From Eubacterium sp. (lineage in GTDB: Bacteria > Bacillota > Clostridia > Lachnospirales > Lachnospiraceae), in contig JAFUVQ010000055.1 of assembly GCA_017477505.1 (NCBI GenBank), positions 1-54,934 on the forward strand: DNA of 54,934 nucleotides, in the 5' to 3' direction. A program made the position numbers and the translations under genes. Shown here one piece after another: positions 24,456-33,726 of the stretch. Under the pieces are notes generated by a model. That model was not told the origin of the DNA. It worked only from the letters and a program-made list of their open reading frames with translations, and ran no database searches. Numbering within the stretch: the first letter of the stretch is position 1; every line of letters begins with the position of its first letter.

Positions 24456-24943
24456 AGAATATTCTGTTATTTCATTTTCAGATATGTTATATTGATCATG
24501 GTGAAGTATCGGACGATTACACTAAGGCACTTGAAGAAGAAGTCTCTGAGAGTAAGAATAATACGGAATGGAGGCGAGATTATATGACATTATCACTAAA
24601 AATTAAAGAAGAAAGGAAAGAGGCACGCCTTGAAGGCCTTGAGGAAGGAAAGACGATAGGGCTTGAGGAAGGAAAATCGATAGGCCTTGAGGAAGGAAAG
24701 ACGATAGGGAGATCAGAGGGGGCAAATGCGTTCCGTGAGGAAATGATTGAGCGTTTCTTTGAGGATAACCTGCTTACTGATGAACAGATAGGCAGCTATG
24801 TTTTCCTTGATGCTTCAGAAGTAAAAAAACTTAGAGAAGAATACAATAAGACGAAGCTCCAAACTGCTGGTGATAATATGCGTAATGAGATTAAGAAGGT
24901 CAACAGGAGAGGCTTCGATTTTAATGATCTTTTAGACTTATAG
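24452..24943 (+). pseudogene. 5'-truncated Rpn/PD-(D/E)XK transposase-family gene
   Basis: The 163-residue frame corresponds only to the C-terminal part of recombination-promoting nuclease (Rpn) family proteins, usually about 300 residues: DDYTKALEEEVSESKNN, then EWRRDYMTLSLKIKEE, then LEGLEEGK repeats and a helical tail. The PD-(D/E)XK nuclease core is absent. Its ATG overlaps the stop of the preceding gene in the usual ATGA way, so the tail may still be translated. This looks like decay after insertion into the transfer operon, or a domesticated tail protein. An intrinsic terminator follows. Confidence 0.72.
24638..24709 (+). repeat. Three 24-base tandem repeats (LEEGKTIG)
   Basis: Three 24-base units starting CTTGAGGAAGGAAA encode LEEGKTIG, LEEGKSIG and LEEGKTIG. 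Such in-frame EG-rich repeats are typical in Rpn tails and expand by slippage. Confidence 0.85.
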
Positions 24944-24969
24944 AAAAGACATAATAATATAATGATTTG

Positions 24970-25003
24970 AAGGACACGATTATTCATGATTGTGTCCTTT
25001 TTG
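24970..25003 (+). terminator. Intrinsic terminator before virD4
   Basis: AAGGACACGAT pairs with ATTGTGTCCTT, followed by TTTTT. An ATG at 24986 in the virD4 frame lies in the loop, which argues that the real virD4 start is downstream. The hairpin separates relaxosome genes from the secretion-channel genes. Confidence 0.8.
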
Positions 25004-25027
25004 CTTGCAAGAAAGAGGGTGATTTTA

Positions 25028-27013
25028 TTGCTTGCTGCAAGAAAAAAATCCATGTGGTTAGTATGTTTTATTCTTTATCCATTTATCATGCTGACTGTGA
25101 TAAGGTTTGTTCCCCACATGGGTAACGGTCTGAATGAACTTATAGAGAATATGAACTATGAAATGACTACAAGACCATTTGCTTTTTCAATCTGTGACCG
25201 GACCATACCTGCTGTCCTGTTCACATCCTTGTTATATTTCATAGGTTTTTATATCTATATATCTTCCATGAAGAATACAAGACCGGGAGAGGAATACGGT
25301 TCTGCTAAATGGGTTGAGCCGAGAAAAATCACAAGAAGGTTTTCTGCAAAGGGGATAAAGGACAATATTAGCTTTTCTCAGAAAGTATTTATGCTGCTGA
25401 AATACGATTTTGATGTGTTCAAGAAGAAATCTAACGTGTTTTTCAGTGTCGGAAATGGCAAAACCGTAGCTAAAGAGGATTTGGAAAGGTATAAAGACCG
25501 GGAAATATACCGGATAGACAATACCATAGGTATTCCAAAGTGGCGGTATAACATGATCCTTTCTGAAAATGTGAGGATAAGCCTTAAAACAAAGCAGTCT
25601 AATATCAATACTCTGATACTTGGTGGCTCCGGTCGTGGTAAATCAAGAGGATATATAGTCCCTAACATAATGCAGCTTAACAGTTCTATGGTAATAACTG
25701 ATCCAAAAGGAGAAATATGCAGAATGGTTGGAAGGCTGCTTAAGAAATTCGGATATGATGTAAGGGTACTGGATCTGAGACACCATGAGAAGTCGCATGG
25801 TTACAATCCATTTGTATATTTCCGAGAAGATAATGATGTACTTCTTTTCGTTAATAATATGTGGGCTGCTATGGAAGACAAGACGGCTTCATCTCAGGAT
25901 CCGTTCTGGCCTGAGATAGCAAAGACAATGCTCATGAGTTTCATACTGTATCTATTTCATTTTGCTCCGGAAGAGGAACAGAACTTTGATAATGTCCTCA
26001 GACTGATGCATCTGATAGACATTGAAGAAGAAGGGCAGCAGAAAGAAGCAGCTCCCGGCATACTGGATCTGATATTCAATGAGATACCGCATGATGATAC
26101 GGCTTATGGGTATTATAAGGAGTGGAGTTCGGCTAAAGGACGTACATTAGCATCCGTATATGTAACGCTTTCGGCAAAGATGGCTGTATTCAACCTCGAA
26201 AGCATGAGAAAGCTTACTTTTAAGGATGAAATGAATATACTGGACCTTGCTACGAAGCCTGTAGCTATATTTATGATACTTCCTGATGATAATGCAGTAT
26301 ATAACTTCCTTGCCGGAACACTTTACACGCAGATATTTCAGCAGCTTTATGATTATGCAGATAATGTGGCTGATGGTCCTCTACCTCGTCACGTGAGATT
26401 TTATATGGACGAGTTTGCGAACATAGCACTTCCGAACGATTATCAGAAGATTCTTTCTACGGCACGTTCAAGAAATATGAGCTTCGTAATAGTTCTACAG
26501 GACAAGCAGCAGATTGAGGCTATATTTGAGAAGTATTACAAGACTCTATATGGCAATTGCAGCTTTTATCTGTTTCTTGGCTCTCGTGAGTATGATACGT
26601 GCGAATATTACAGCAAGCTGCTCGGAAAGGAAACGATAGTAGTAGAGAACTTCACTAAGAATTATGGCAGAGGCGGAGGAATGAGCAAGGCTGAAACGAG
26701 AGTAGGCCGTGAACTCATGACACCGAATGAACTTATGGAAATGGGTGAGAATAAGTGTATTATCTATGCAAATGATCAATCGGGTTGTCAGGATATTAAG
26801 ACGGATATGACTACCCATCGGTATTACCGATATATTTCAGATGGTGCTAGAAAAGCTGAAAATGCTTACGACTGGGGAGAGGATAATATATCAGAGGGTT
26901 CAGTACAGATACTAGATGATGATTATCTCGGAAATATCGTTTCCATGATGGCAGACGAGGATAATGACTGGGAGATACTTGATCCTGAATATGTTGAATC
27001 ACTCATAGCATAA
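25028..27013 (+). CDS. virD4: VirD4/TraG-type coupling protein
   Basis: The type IV coupling protein is a membrane ATPase that hands the relaxase-DNA complex to the channel. Two N-terminal membrane segments (WLVCFILYPFIMLTVIRF; VLFTSLLYFIGFYIYI) are followed by the Walker A motif GGSGRGKS (residues 199-206), STDPKG-like TDPKGEI, and the Walker B region FYMDEFANI. I chose TTG 25028, with AGAGGGTG upstream; ATG 25052 is the alternative, and ATG 24986 lies in a terminator. The 661-residue length is normal for the family. It is followed by the channel genes in canonical order. Confidence 0.93.
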   Translation: MLAARKKSMWLVCFILYPFIMLTVIRFVPHMGNGLNELIENMNYEMTTRPFAFSICDRTIPAVLFTSLLYFIGFYIYISSMKNTRPGEEYGSAKWVEPRKITRRFSAKGIKDNISFSQKVFMLLKYDFDVFKKKSNVFFSVGNGKTVAKEDLERYKDREIYRIDNTIGIPKWRYNMILSENVRISLKTKQSNINTLILGGSGRGKSRGYIVPNIMQLNSSMVITDPKGEICRMVGRLLKKFGYDVRVLDLRHHEKSHGYNPFVYFREDNDVLLFVNNMWAAMEDKTASSQDPFWPEIAKTMLMSFILYLFHFAPEEEQNFDNVLRLMHLIDIEEEGQQKEAAPGILDLIFNEIPHDDTAYGYYKEWSSAKGRTLASVYVTLSAKMAVFNLESMRKLTFKDEMNILDLATKPVAIFMILPDDNAVYNFLAGTLYTQIFQQLYDYADNVADGPLPRHVRFYMDEFANIALPNDYQKILSTARSRNMSFVIVLQDKQQIEAIFEKYYKTLYGNCSFYLFLGSREYDTCEYYSKLLGKETIVVENFTKNYGRGGGMSKAETRVGRELMTPNELMEMGENKCIIYANDQSGCQDIKTDMTTHRYYRYISDGARKAENAYDWGEDNISEGSVQILDDDYLGNIVSMMADEDNDWEILDPEYVESLIA

Positions 27014-27107
27014 TAGGCTGAAAATGAAATATGAATCTATAAATATGGCCTTGCATCAACTTGGATGTATGGCTGAATGTTAAAAAATACAAAGGAGAAA
27101 TAAAAAA

Positions 27108-27551
27108 ATGAAAAGTTTTAAGAGTATGATTGATGGTGGAGTTAATAAGTTAAGGATATTAATCTTTATGACATGCATGATAGCCGGTATCCTGATGCCG
27201 GTTTCAATGCCGGTAATATCAGAATTTGCCAACTGTTATGGGACGGCACCAGCTATTGATACAGCTTCTTCTAACATAATTATTGGTAGTGTTTATGCTG
27301 ATGAAGATGATGGCAGTAGTGGTGTTACAGAACTTGATGAAGCAAAGAAAAGAACAAATGATCTTGTAAAGTGGGTTTGTGCGTGGGTAGGTGGTCTCAT
27401 AGCCCTTGTATCTCTAATCATAGCCCTAGTAATGGCTGCATCACATCAACAGGAACAGCGTAATCAGGCTCTCGCAGGTGTTGCTCTTGGGCTTATGATT
27501 GCATTTGCACCACAGATTATAGATTATCTGCTTCATGGTTCATCAAAGTAA
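27108..27551 (+). CDS. VirB2/TrbC-like small membrane protein
   Basis: This 147-residue protein has a signal-like first helix (LRILIFMTCMIAGILMPV), a polar loop, and two C-terminal membrane helices (WVCAWVGGLIALVSLIIALVMA; ALAGVALGLMIAFAPQIIDYLL) joined by a short QQEQRNQ turn. This is the fold and position of VirB2/TrbC-type pilin-like subunits in Gram-positive transfer systems. AAAGGAG precedes the ATG. It sits between virD4 and the VirB6-like gene. The 94-base gap upstream has a weak hairpin (about 27045-27072). Confidence 0.75.
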   Translation: MKSFKSMIDGGVNKLRILIFMTCMIAGILMPVSMPVISEFANCYGTAPAIDTASSNIIIGSVYADEDDGSSGVTELDEAKKRTNDLVKWVCAWVGGLIALVSLIIALVMAASHQQEQRNQALAGVALGLMIAFAPQIIDYLLHGSSK

Positions 27552-27572
27552 TATGAAAGGTCAGGTGATCAG

Positions 27573-28562
27573 ATGGGTGTAATAGGTGGTATTAGTGCTG
27601 CTCTTGGGGTTTGGGAGAACATAAAAGACGTAGCAAATCCGATTAATATTTTAGCTGCCGCTTTAGCCTTTTTCTGTGAGAAAATGGATACTTTTCTCGT
27701 AATGCTTACTACTGATCTGACTACTTATGGGGATGGTAGGATATGGGATAAGGTGGTTATAGTATCGGATTCACTTGTTGTAGTAGGATTAACTCTTGCA
27801 AATATATTTGTTTGGGTAGAATTGATAGAATCAACTACAAAATGGGCTGAAATGAGAAAAGCCTCGATACTTCTTACGTTCATAGTCGAGATAGTAATAG
27901 TAAATGCGGTTATATATAAAAGCAGAGATATCCTTATTACGGTTTATTCAATTGTTCAGGGGATAACGAGAGGTGTCATGAAAAATACCGGGATGATGTT
28001 AGAAGACGGACATACTATTTTTAACATACAGATTTCGGAAGAGTTTAAGGATGCCGTTGGAGGAATGTCACTTCAGCAAGGTATATGGTTGTATATTGTT
28101 ATAGCAATTATAGCAGCGTGGGTGTGTATATCAACTATAGCTGTTCTCCTTACAGTATTTGTACGAATCTTTAATCTATATATTCTTATTGCCCTATCAC
28201 CATTAGCATTTGCCTGTGCTATGAGTAAAAAAACAAGATTTGTATTTGAAAACTTCCTTCGTACTTTTGCCGCTGTTGCTGTTGAAGCTATTGTACTTGT
28301 TGTTGTACTATACCTATTCTCTGAATTTTTCCATAGTGGTATTAATATCAATATGGCAGGTACTGATGGCCTTTCGACTGATCCAGTAGGTGTTCTATCT
28401 ACAATACTGACAGGCACATATATCACAGATTTGATTAATAATAACAAACTGAATGTAACTGCAGTTATGGAATATCTGATTACTATGGCTTTTATGTTTT
28501 CGGTTCTGCTCGGAATGGTAAAAGGTTCTGAAAACCTTGTTAAGAAAGTCTTTGGATTGTAG
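27573..28562 (+). CDS. VirB6/TrbL-like polytopic membrane protein
   Basis: A 329-residue protein with about six membrane segments, for example VVIVSDSLVVVGLTLANIFV, ASILLTFIVEIVIVNAVI, GIWLYIVIAIIAAWVCISTI, and a conserved-looking IALSPLAFACAMS typical of TrbL/VirB6 channel proteins. The terminal helix precedes GMVKGSENLVKK. It is the inner-membrane channel component of the transfer machine. It lies 21 bases after the VirB2-like gene and just before PrgI. Confidence 0.85.
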   Translation: MGVIGGISAALGVWENIKDVANPINILAAALAFFCEKMDTFLVMLTTDLTTYGDGRIWDKVVIVSDSLVVVGLTLANIFVWVELIESTTKWAEMRKASILLTFIVEIVIVNAVIYKSRDILITVYSIVQGITRGVMKNTGMMLEDGHTIFNIQISEEFKDAVGGMSLQQGIWLYIVIAIIAAWVCISTIAVLLTVFVRIFNLYILIALSPLAFACAMSKKTRFVFENFLRTFAAVAVEAIVLVVVLYLFSEFFHSGININMAGTDGLSTDPVGVLSTILTGTYITDLINNNKLNVTAVMEYLITMAFMFSVLLGMVKGSENLVKKVFGL

Positions 28563-28577
28563 ATAGCATGATATTTG

Positions 28578-28598
28578 TTTTTCAGATAGTGAAAGGAG
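28578..28598 (+). promoter_or_regulatory. TTTTTCAG pre-gene motif, copy 7
   Basis: TTTTTCAGATAGTGAAAGGAG is a full-consensus copy between the VirB6-like gene and prgI and provides the prgI ribosome binding site. Confidence 0.5.
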
Positions 28599-28603
28599 TA
28601 AAT

Positions 28604-28924
28604 ATGAAATCGGTAGAAATGAATCAGAGCTTAATGAGCGTAACAGAGAAATTCTATGGTTTTGAGATGCGACAGATAGTGGATGCGATACTTGCCGGAG
28701 GCGCATCCCTTGCTGTAAATTTCATGCTGCCACCGGAACTGGGTATGTTCAGGGGGATAGTTGCATCATTTGTGGCTGTTCCCTTTATCGTCATAGCTAT
28801 AAAGGATTTTTATGGCATGAAAGGACTTCGGTTAGGTGTAGCAATAATAAAATCAGTCATGAACTCAAAACCATTAGTATTTAAATCTGAATATATAGAT
28901 GAAAGTGTGGTGAAGAAAAGGTGA
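28604..28924 (+). CDS. prgI: PrgI/VirB3-like membrane protein
   Basis: This 106-residue protein has two close membrane helices (QIVDAILAGGASLAVNFM; GIVASFVAVPFIVIAIKDF), preceded by the MSVTEKFYGFEMRQ segment typical of the PrgI family, the Gram-positive VirB3 equivalent. ATG 28604 follows AAAGGAG by 5 bases; an ORF start at 28568 lies before the pre-gene motif and is rejected. It overlaps the virB4 GTG start by four bases, the usual PrgI-VirB4 coupling. Confidence 0.87.
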   Translation: MKSVEMNQSLMSVTEKFYGFEMRQIVDAILAGGASLAVNFMLPPELGMFRGIVASFVAVPFIVIAIKDFYGMKGLRLGVAIIKSVMNSKPLVFKSEYIDESVVKKR

Positions 28925-31248
28925 TACTTGCGGGTAAAAGAGGATATATAAAGGATAAATTCAGAGTTAATACGATACAACAGGCAATCCCTACATTCAA
29001 GACTTACACTTCCGGTATGTTTGAGTTCAGCGGAGGCCTGTTTTCTAATACATATGTGCTTAAGGATACGGATTTTGCATCAGAATCCGAAGCTGAACAG
29101 GAGAATTTCTTCAAGAGATATTCAGAGATACTTAATTCATTGGATCCCAAAAGTACATATAAGATAACGATATTCAATAGGAATATCAATTATAGGAAAA
29201 CTTCATACATAGAACTGCCTACTAATCTTAACGATTCCTACGACCATATAAGGTCTGAATACAATGCCATGAGACGAAAGAATAGGGAAATGTCACATGG
29301 CAAGATACAGGAGAAGTATCTTACAGTTACGACTCCATCCAAGAAACCGGAGTTTGCAGAACAGTATTTTGACCGAGTGGAAAAAGATTTTAACAAGCGT
29401 TTCAACGACATAGGTTCAGGTATTACATCTATGGGAATAAATGAAAGGCTTGAGATATTCTATGATTTCTACAGATGCGGTCAGGAACAGTATTATGATT
29501 ATGACGATACGGCTGCAAAGAAGAGAAGAAGCGGATATAAGGATTATATATGCCCTACTTATCTTGATTTCAAAAATCTTGATTTTGATATAGGAAAGAA
29601 GTTTGGAAGAGTATTCTTCATGAGTGACTGGGGGCATAGACTTAAGCCGGAAGTGCTTACTTTGCTTATGGAACTTAATGCAAACATGATGCTCTCTGTG
29701 GATCTTATACCATTTTCATCAGAAGAGATCCGAAGGATACTTGAAGATACGGAAATGTCTGCTGAATCTAACGTAGATAGATGGTCACAGAGACCGGGGG
29801 CAGAAAAGAGAAGGTATTCCGTACTTCCTATGTCAATGAGAAAGGACAGAGATATCGTAGATACATGGAATCATGATGTATACAAGCGCAATCAGAAGAT
29901 ATTCTATGCAGCAGTCACAATAGTTGTTCTTGCTGACAGCATGGCTCAGTTGGATGACTATTCAGAAAGTATCATAGAAACAGGAAATGACTGCGGATGT
30001 CATATTGACGTAATGGGATTCCGTCAGAAAGAAGGCCTCAATACTTTACTCCCATATGGACCGAGATTTACAGTCAATTACCGTGATGTGACAACTGAAA
30101 TGCTTGCTACTGTCATGCCTTTCAATTCGGTTTCAATCAACCACCTTACCGGTATTCCATACGGAATTCAGGAAGAGACTAAACAGGAAATGCTCATAGA
30201 CAGAAGGCTTCTCAATAATGGTAATGAGTGGGTAGTAGGAGTGTCTGGTTGTGGTAAATCATTTAGGGTAAAGCTGACTGCTCTTATGGAGGCTCTTATC
30301 ACTAATGGAGATATTCTGTTCGTGGATCCACACGGAGAGTTTACAGGGCTTACTAAAGCGTTGGGTGGAACGGTAGTACACCTTGGCGGTGCCTCTGAGG
30401 ATATAATTAACGCTATGGATATGTGTAAAGGCTATAGTGACGGTTCTAATGATGTAAATACCAAGTTAGGGCAGCTCACATCACTTTTTCATGCGATACT
30501 TGACAGAGAATACACGAAACCGATGGATAGTATCATGATACGTTGTGCGAAATATCTTCTTGAAAACTATGCTCATAATGATTACATGGGCCTTCCACCG
30601 ACATTACTTGACCTATATAACTGCATTAAGTATCAGGAAGAAACAGAAGCTCAGAGACTTGCGCTGCTGATTGAGCCTTACATTTTCTCACTCAAATGCT
30701 TCTGTGGGCAGACAAATATAGACATATATAATCGTATAGTGTGCTATGATCTTACAGGCCTTGATGAAAACCTTTGGGATGCCGGTATGTCAGTGGTCAT
30801 GGATAGCATAAAGAACAGGCTCATAATCAATCGTGGCGCACAGATACCTACATATATCAAAATAGACGAGGTAGGACGTTTTCTTGATAATCCGTTCCTT
30901 ACACAGACATTTGAATCATTTTATGCTGAATGCAGAAAGTATGGCGGTTATATCACAGGAATAGTACAGAATGCCTCTAAGCTTCTCAGGAACGAAAGAG
31001 CAAGGAATATGCTTTCTAACGCAGAGATTGTTGTCATGCTCAGACAGTCATCTATGGATGCTATGGAGCTTAAGAATATATACAGCCTGTCGAAGACACA
31101 GGTTGAACGACTGACAAGGGCAGAAGAAGGCTGCGGTATATTCAAATCAGCTAATCAGTTTATCAACTTTGATGGACGTATTGAAAAAGGTTACATCTAT
31201 GATCTGGCAAATACAAAACCGGATCACAGTAAGGCTATCCTCTCATAG
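28921..31248 (+). CDS. virB4: VirB4/TraE-type conjugation ATPase
   Basis: This 775-residue ATPase energises the transfer channel. Walker A is GVSGCGKS at residues 440-447 and Walker B is in YIKIDEVGRFL; the segment YGGYITGIVQNASKLL is characteristic of VirB4. Translation starts at GTG 28921, overlapping the prgI stop. The gene is intact and of typical length. The N-terminal half is the assembly domain. Confidence 0.93.
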   Translation: MILAGKRGYIKDKFRVNTIQQAIPTFKTYTSGMFEFSGGLFSNTYVLKDTDFASESEAEQENFFKRYSEILNSLDPKSTYKITIFNRNINYRKTSYIELPTNLNDSYDHIRSEYNAMRRKNREMSHGKIQEKYLTVTTPSKKPEFAEQYFDRVEKDFNKRFNDIGSGITSMGINERLEIFYDFYRCGQEQYYDYDDTAAKKRRSGYKDYICPTYLDFKNLDFDIGKKFGRVFFMSDWGHRLKPEVLTLLMELNANMMLSVDLIPFSSEEIRRILEDTEMSAESNVDRWSQRPGAEKRRYSVLPMSMRKDRDIVDTWNHDVYKRNQKIFYAAVTIVVLADSMAQLDDYSESIIETGNDCGCHIDVMGFRQKEGLNTLLPYGPRFTVNYRDVTTEMLATVMPFNSVSINHLTGIPYGIQEETKQEMLIDRRLLNNGNEWVVGVSGCGKSFRVKLTALMEALITNGDILFVDPHGEFTGLTKALGGTVVHLGGASEDIINAMDMCKGYSDGSNDVNTKLGQLTSLFHAILDREYTKPMDSIMIRCAKYLLENYAHNDYMGLPPTLLDLYNCIKYQEETEAQRLALLIEPYIFSLKCFCGQTNIDIYNRIVCYDLTGLDENLWDAGMSVVMDSIKNRLIINRGAQIPTYIKIDEVGRFLDNPFLTQTFESFYAECRKYGGYITGIVQNASKLLRNERARNMLSNAEIVVMLRQSSMDAMELKNIYSLSKTQVERLTRAEEGCGIFKSANQFINFDGRIEKGYIYDLANTKPDHSKAILS

Positions 31249-31266
31249 ACAAGGGGGTGCTGCTGA

Positions 31267-32973
31267 ATGGATGATATAAAGACAAGTGATTATATAGGTG
31301 AATATGAGTTTAAACGGTCTGACGAAATAAAACACAATGAAACTGACCTGAAAAACAATGATGGATATATAAAGCATTATACCGATGCTGAAAAGCCGGA
31401 AGAAGCTATATATCACGGAACATCTGATATCAAGTATTCCGATAATTCCAAGGGGACGGAAACATTTCAGAAGGGAAGGGATGAAGCTTTTTCCGGAAGA
31501 TCCGACAGCACAAAAAAAACTGACCGTAGTGATTCTAAGGGCAGCATACCTATAATAAATGGCTCGGCAGCATCTTCTATGGCAGTAAATAAGGATGGGA
31601 AAGACCATACAAACAAATCATACACAGAAATGCTGTATGATTTCATGAATAAGGAAGACGATATTCCTGAAAAAAAGACTAAAGGTAAGAATGCTGATAA
31701 GAATAAGGGTGTATCATTTGCAAAAATAGCCGGATATGTTAAGGATAAAGCTTCAAAAGCTGCTTCAGATATGCAGCCGGATACGGACTATTCAAAAAAG
31801 AGCAAGGGAGATATACAGGGCGGCATAGATAAGGAAGTAAAGGGTTTTAAGGCTTCATTTGTATTGATGCTGCCGCTTGTCCTCGGTATAGCCGGTGCTA
31901 TCTTCGGAATAATAGTTCTTTTTGCCGGTATAATACCGGCTGTTATTATTTCAAATGTATCAAACACTAATCTACATGGCGGTGAACAGGCTATATGGCA
32001 GTATCTTTCTAGTGAAGGCTTTTCTGATTATGCCATAGCTGGTGTTCTCGGATGCTACGGAAGTGAGTCAGGACATTCTGCTGATACTGTAGAAGGTGAA
32101 TATGTTGGCGGCTTTCCGCCAAGGAATGCTATTATGGCAGATCTGAATGGATACTGTGTAAATTATCTGTTTCCAACTTATGCTAGACAAGGGCTTGCTA
32201 TAGCACATTCAGGATATCAGTATAATGGTCTGTATTATCCGGGATTAGGTCTTGCACAATGGACCGGTCCAAGAGCATATTATCTGCTGCATTATGATCC
32301 CAGTACACGTACTGTTTCAGATGATTATTATAATAATCAATGGAATGATTTATATGTTCAGCTTGATTTTATGGTACACTATGAAAAGGGAGAGGCGTTT
32401 TGGAGTAATTATAAGAATATACAGCCGACAGCCGGAGAGTCTGACGAAGATTGTGTCAGAAGAGCTACAGAAATGTTTTTCAGTTCGTATGAGCTACCCG
32501 GAAATCATTCTCAGAAATTCCTTGGACCTCGTCAGAAACACGCAGTAGAAGTTTTTAATCAGGCTAAGACATTTGGTGGTGACGGTGCTTTCATATGGCC
32601 GTGTCCGGCAAGCCACAATGTAACATCAGGCTTTGGTGGGAGAGCATCACCGGGCGGTATAGGTTCTACTAATCATAAAGGTATAGATATCGGAGCTGTT
32701 ACCGGAACAGAGGCTGTAGCAGCTGCAAACGGAACTGTCGTTTATACCGGATATAACGATGCCAGAGGAAATTATGTAAAGATAGATCATGGAGGTGGAT
32801 ATGCAACTATATATCAGCACCTTTCAGGCTTTAATTGCAGCGAAGGTGATATAGTCAATGCCGGGGATGTAATAGGCTTTGTAGGCAGTACAGGACACTC
32901 TACAGGACCGCATCTTCACTTTGAGATAATAGTGGATGGTACACCGGTTGATCCTATGCAGTTCTTTAATTAA
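31267..32973 (+). CDS. Type IV secretion cell-wall hydrolase: lysozyme-like plus M23 peptidase
   Basis: A 568-residue VirB1-like protein. A charged, disordered cytoplasmic N terminus (1-195) is followed by one membrane segment (about 197-230), then a phage-tail-lysozyme-like domain (about 235-400: AIAGVLGCYGSESGH, GLGLAQWTGPR) and a LytM/M23 endopeptidase with HKGID (His470, Asp474) and HLHFE (His549, His551). Both strands of the peptidoglycan mesh, glycan and peptide, can be cut to make room for the channel. AGGGGGTG precedes the ATG. The unusually long cytoplasmic tail could dock on VirB4/VirD4. It is the last gene of the transfer operon. Confidence 0.9.
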   Translation: MDDIKTSDYIGEYEFKRSDEIKHNETDLKNNDGYIKHYTDAEKPEEAIYHGTSDIKYSDNSKGTETFQKGRDEAFSGRSDSTKKTDRSDSKGSIPIINGSAASSMAVNKDGKDHTNKSYTEMLYDFMNKEDDIPEKKTKGKNADKNKGVSFAKIAGYVKDKASKAASDMQPDTDYSKKSKGDIQGGIDKEVKGFKASFVLMLPLVLGIAGAIFGIIVLFAGIIPAVIISNVSNTNLHGGEQAIWQYLSSEGFSDYAIAGVLGCYGSESGHSADTVEGEYVGGFPPRNAIMADLNGYCVNYLFPTYARQGLAIAHSGYQYNGLYYPGLGLAQWTGPRAYYLLHYDPSTRTVSDDYYNNQWNDLYVQLDFMVHYEKGEAFWSNYKNIQPTAGESDEDCVRRATEMFFSSYELPGNHSQKFLGPRQKHAVEVFNQAKTFGGDGAFIWPCPASHNVTSGFGGRASPGGIGSTNHKGIDIGAVTGTEAVAAANGTVVYTGYNDARGNYVKIDHGGGYATIYQHLSGFNCSEGDIVNAGDVIGFVGSTGHSTGPHLHFEIIVDGTPVDPMQFFN

Positions 32974-33025
32974 TCGTTGACATGCAGCCAAATTAGTGAT
33001 AACCTTCATCAGGGGGATAAAGAAA

Positions 33026-33226
33026 ATGACTATCAGAGAAATACGTAAACTATCAGGGCTTTCACAGAATAAATTTGCTGATTATTATGAGATTCCACGT
33101 AGGACATTACAAAACTGGGAATCACTCAGCCCGACTAGTCATCATAGTTGCCCTGAATACCTACTTAAGCTGCTTGAAAGAGCAGTTAAAGAAGACTTCG
33201 GAAAGGGTAACGGTGAAGAAAAGTGA
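33026..33226 (+). CDS. Small helix-turn-helix protein, first of tandem pair
   Basis: This 66-residue protein is little more than an XRE-like HTH: MTIREIRKLSGLSQNKFADY, then IPRRTLQNWES, then CPEYLLKLLERAV. ATG 33026 follows AGGGGGAT; an upstream in-frame ATG at 32996 lies before that site. About two-thirds of its residues match the next gene, so they are a tandem duplication with diverging recognition helices (RRTLQNW versus LSTLAKW). Such mini-HTH genes are common in Lachnospiraceae elements; their targets are unknown. Confidence 0.8.
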   Translation: MTIREIRKLSGLSQNKFADYYEIPRRTLQNWESLSPTSHHSCPEYLLKLLERAVKEDFGKGNGEEK

Positions 33227-33414
33227 CAATCAAAGAAATCAGGAACCTTACAGGACTGTCACAGGCTAAGTTCTGTGATTACTATGGCATTCCGCTTAGC
33301 ACATTAGCAAAATGGGAGAGTGGTACTAATGCTGCTCGCCATAGTGAATGTCCGGTTTACTTACTAAAACTGTTAGAAAGAGCAGTCAGAATTGATTTTA
33401 AAATAGAAGATTAA
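33223..33414 (+). CDS. Small helix-turn-helix protein, second of tandem pair
   Basis: A 63-residue paralogue of the preceding gene, starting at GTG 33223 and overlapping its stop by four bases. The motif order is the same: MTIKEIRNLTGLSQAKFCDY, IPLSTLAKWES, CPVYLLKLLERAV. The recognition helix and the following loop have diverged, so the pair could bind two operator halves or act as a heterodimer. The untranslated region after it is rich in hairpins. Confidence 0.8.
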   Translation: MTIKEIRNLTGLSQAKFCDYYGIPLSTLAKWESGTNAARHSECPVYLLKLLERAVRIDFKIED

Positions 33415-33433
33415 GTTCTTCTGTTTTAAATAT

Positions 33434-33472
33434 CAGGCGGAGTCACAAAACGCGCGAATGTGGCTCTGCCTG
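33434..33472 (+). promoter_or_regulatory. Strong hairpin without T-tract
   Basis: CAGGCGGAGTCACA and TGTGGCTCTGCCTG form a 14-pair stem (two G-U) with the loop AAACGCGCGAA. No T-run follows, so it is not a plain terminator. It opens a 312-base non-coding stretch (33415-33726) that also holds a terminator and a second hairpin; a 63-codon frame there is not convincing. Confidence 0.6.
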
Positions 33473-33531
33473 TTCATATAAGGAGTGAAGTTCACCAGTT
33501 CACTTCTTAAAAAAAAGACGTTCAGCCAACC

Positions 33532-33554
33532 AAGGGGATACTATACCCTTTTTT
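33532..33554 (+). terminator. Intrinsic terminator, nested in a longer stem
   Basis: AAGGGGATACTATACCCTT then TTTT. Outer arms GACGTT (about 33518) and AACGTC (about 33561) could enclose it in a larger structure. It ends the transfer operon plus the HTH pair. Confidence 0.65.
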
Positions 33555-33626
33555 CAGAAACGTCAGAATCAGGGGTTGTTTTGCGGTGGAGCTTTCCCCT
33601 CCCCACACCCCACCCCTTTAGTTATA

Positions 33627-33659
33627 ACTATCTGAAAAGAATATCTTTTTCAGATAGTA
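33627..33659 (+). promoter_or_regulatory. Hairpin containing the TTTTTCAG motif, copy 8
   Basis: ACTATCTGAAAAGA (33627) pairs with TCTTTTTCAGATAGT (33645-33659). Here the repeated pre-gene motif is clearly the right arm of a hairpin, about 70 bases before the next gene. Confidence 0.6.
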
Positions 33660-33726
33660 ATACAGATAGGTTATAACCGTCTGATAGGTATAGAGCAGCT
33701 GGTTGAGAGCTGCGGAAAGGAGCAAC

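Noticed and set aside
24638-24709. Short tandem repeats as a CRISPR array
   Set aside because: Contiguous 24-base coding repeats without spacers, inside an Rpn tail; no cas genes in the window.
24986-25027. ATG 24986 as start of virD4
   Set aside because: It lies in the loop of an intrinsic terminator without a ribosome binding site; TTG 25028 has AGAGGGTG at good spacing.
33485-33676. 63-codon frame between HTH pair and zinc-ribbon gene
   Set aside because: It runs through a terminator and a hairpin, and its composition is not protein-like.
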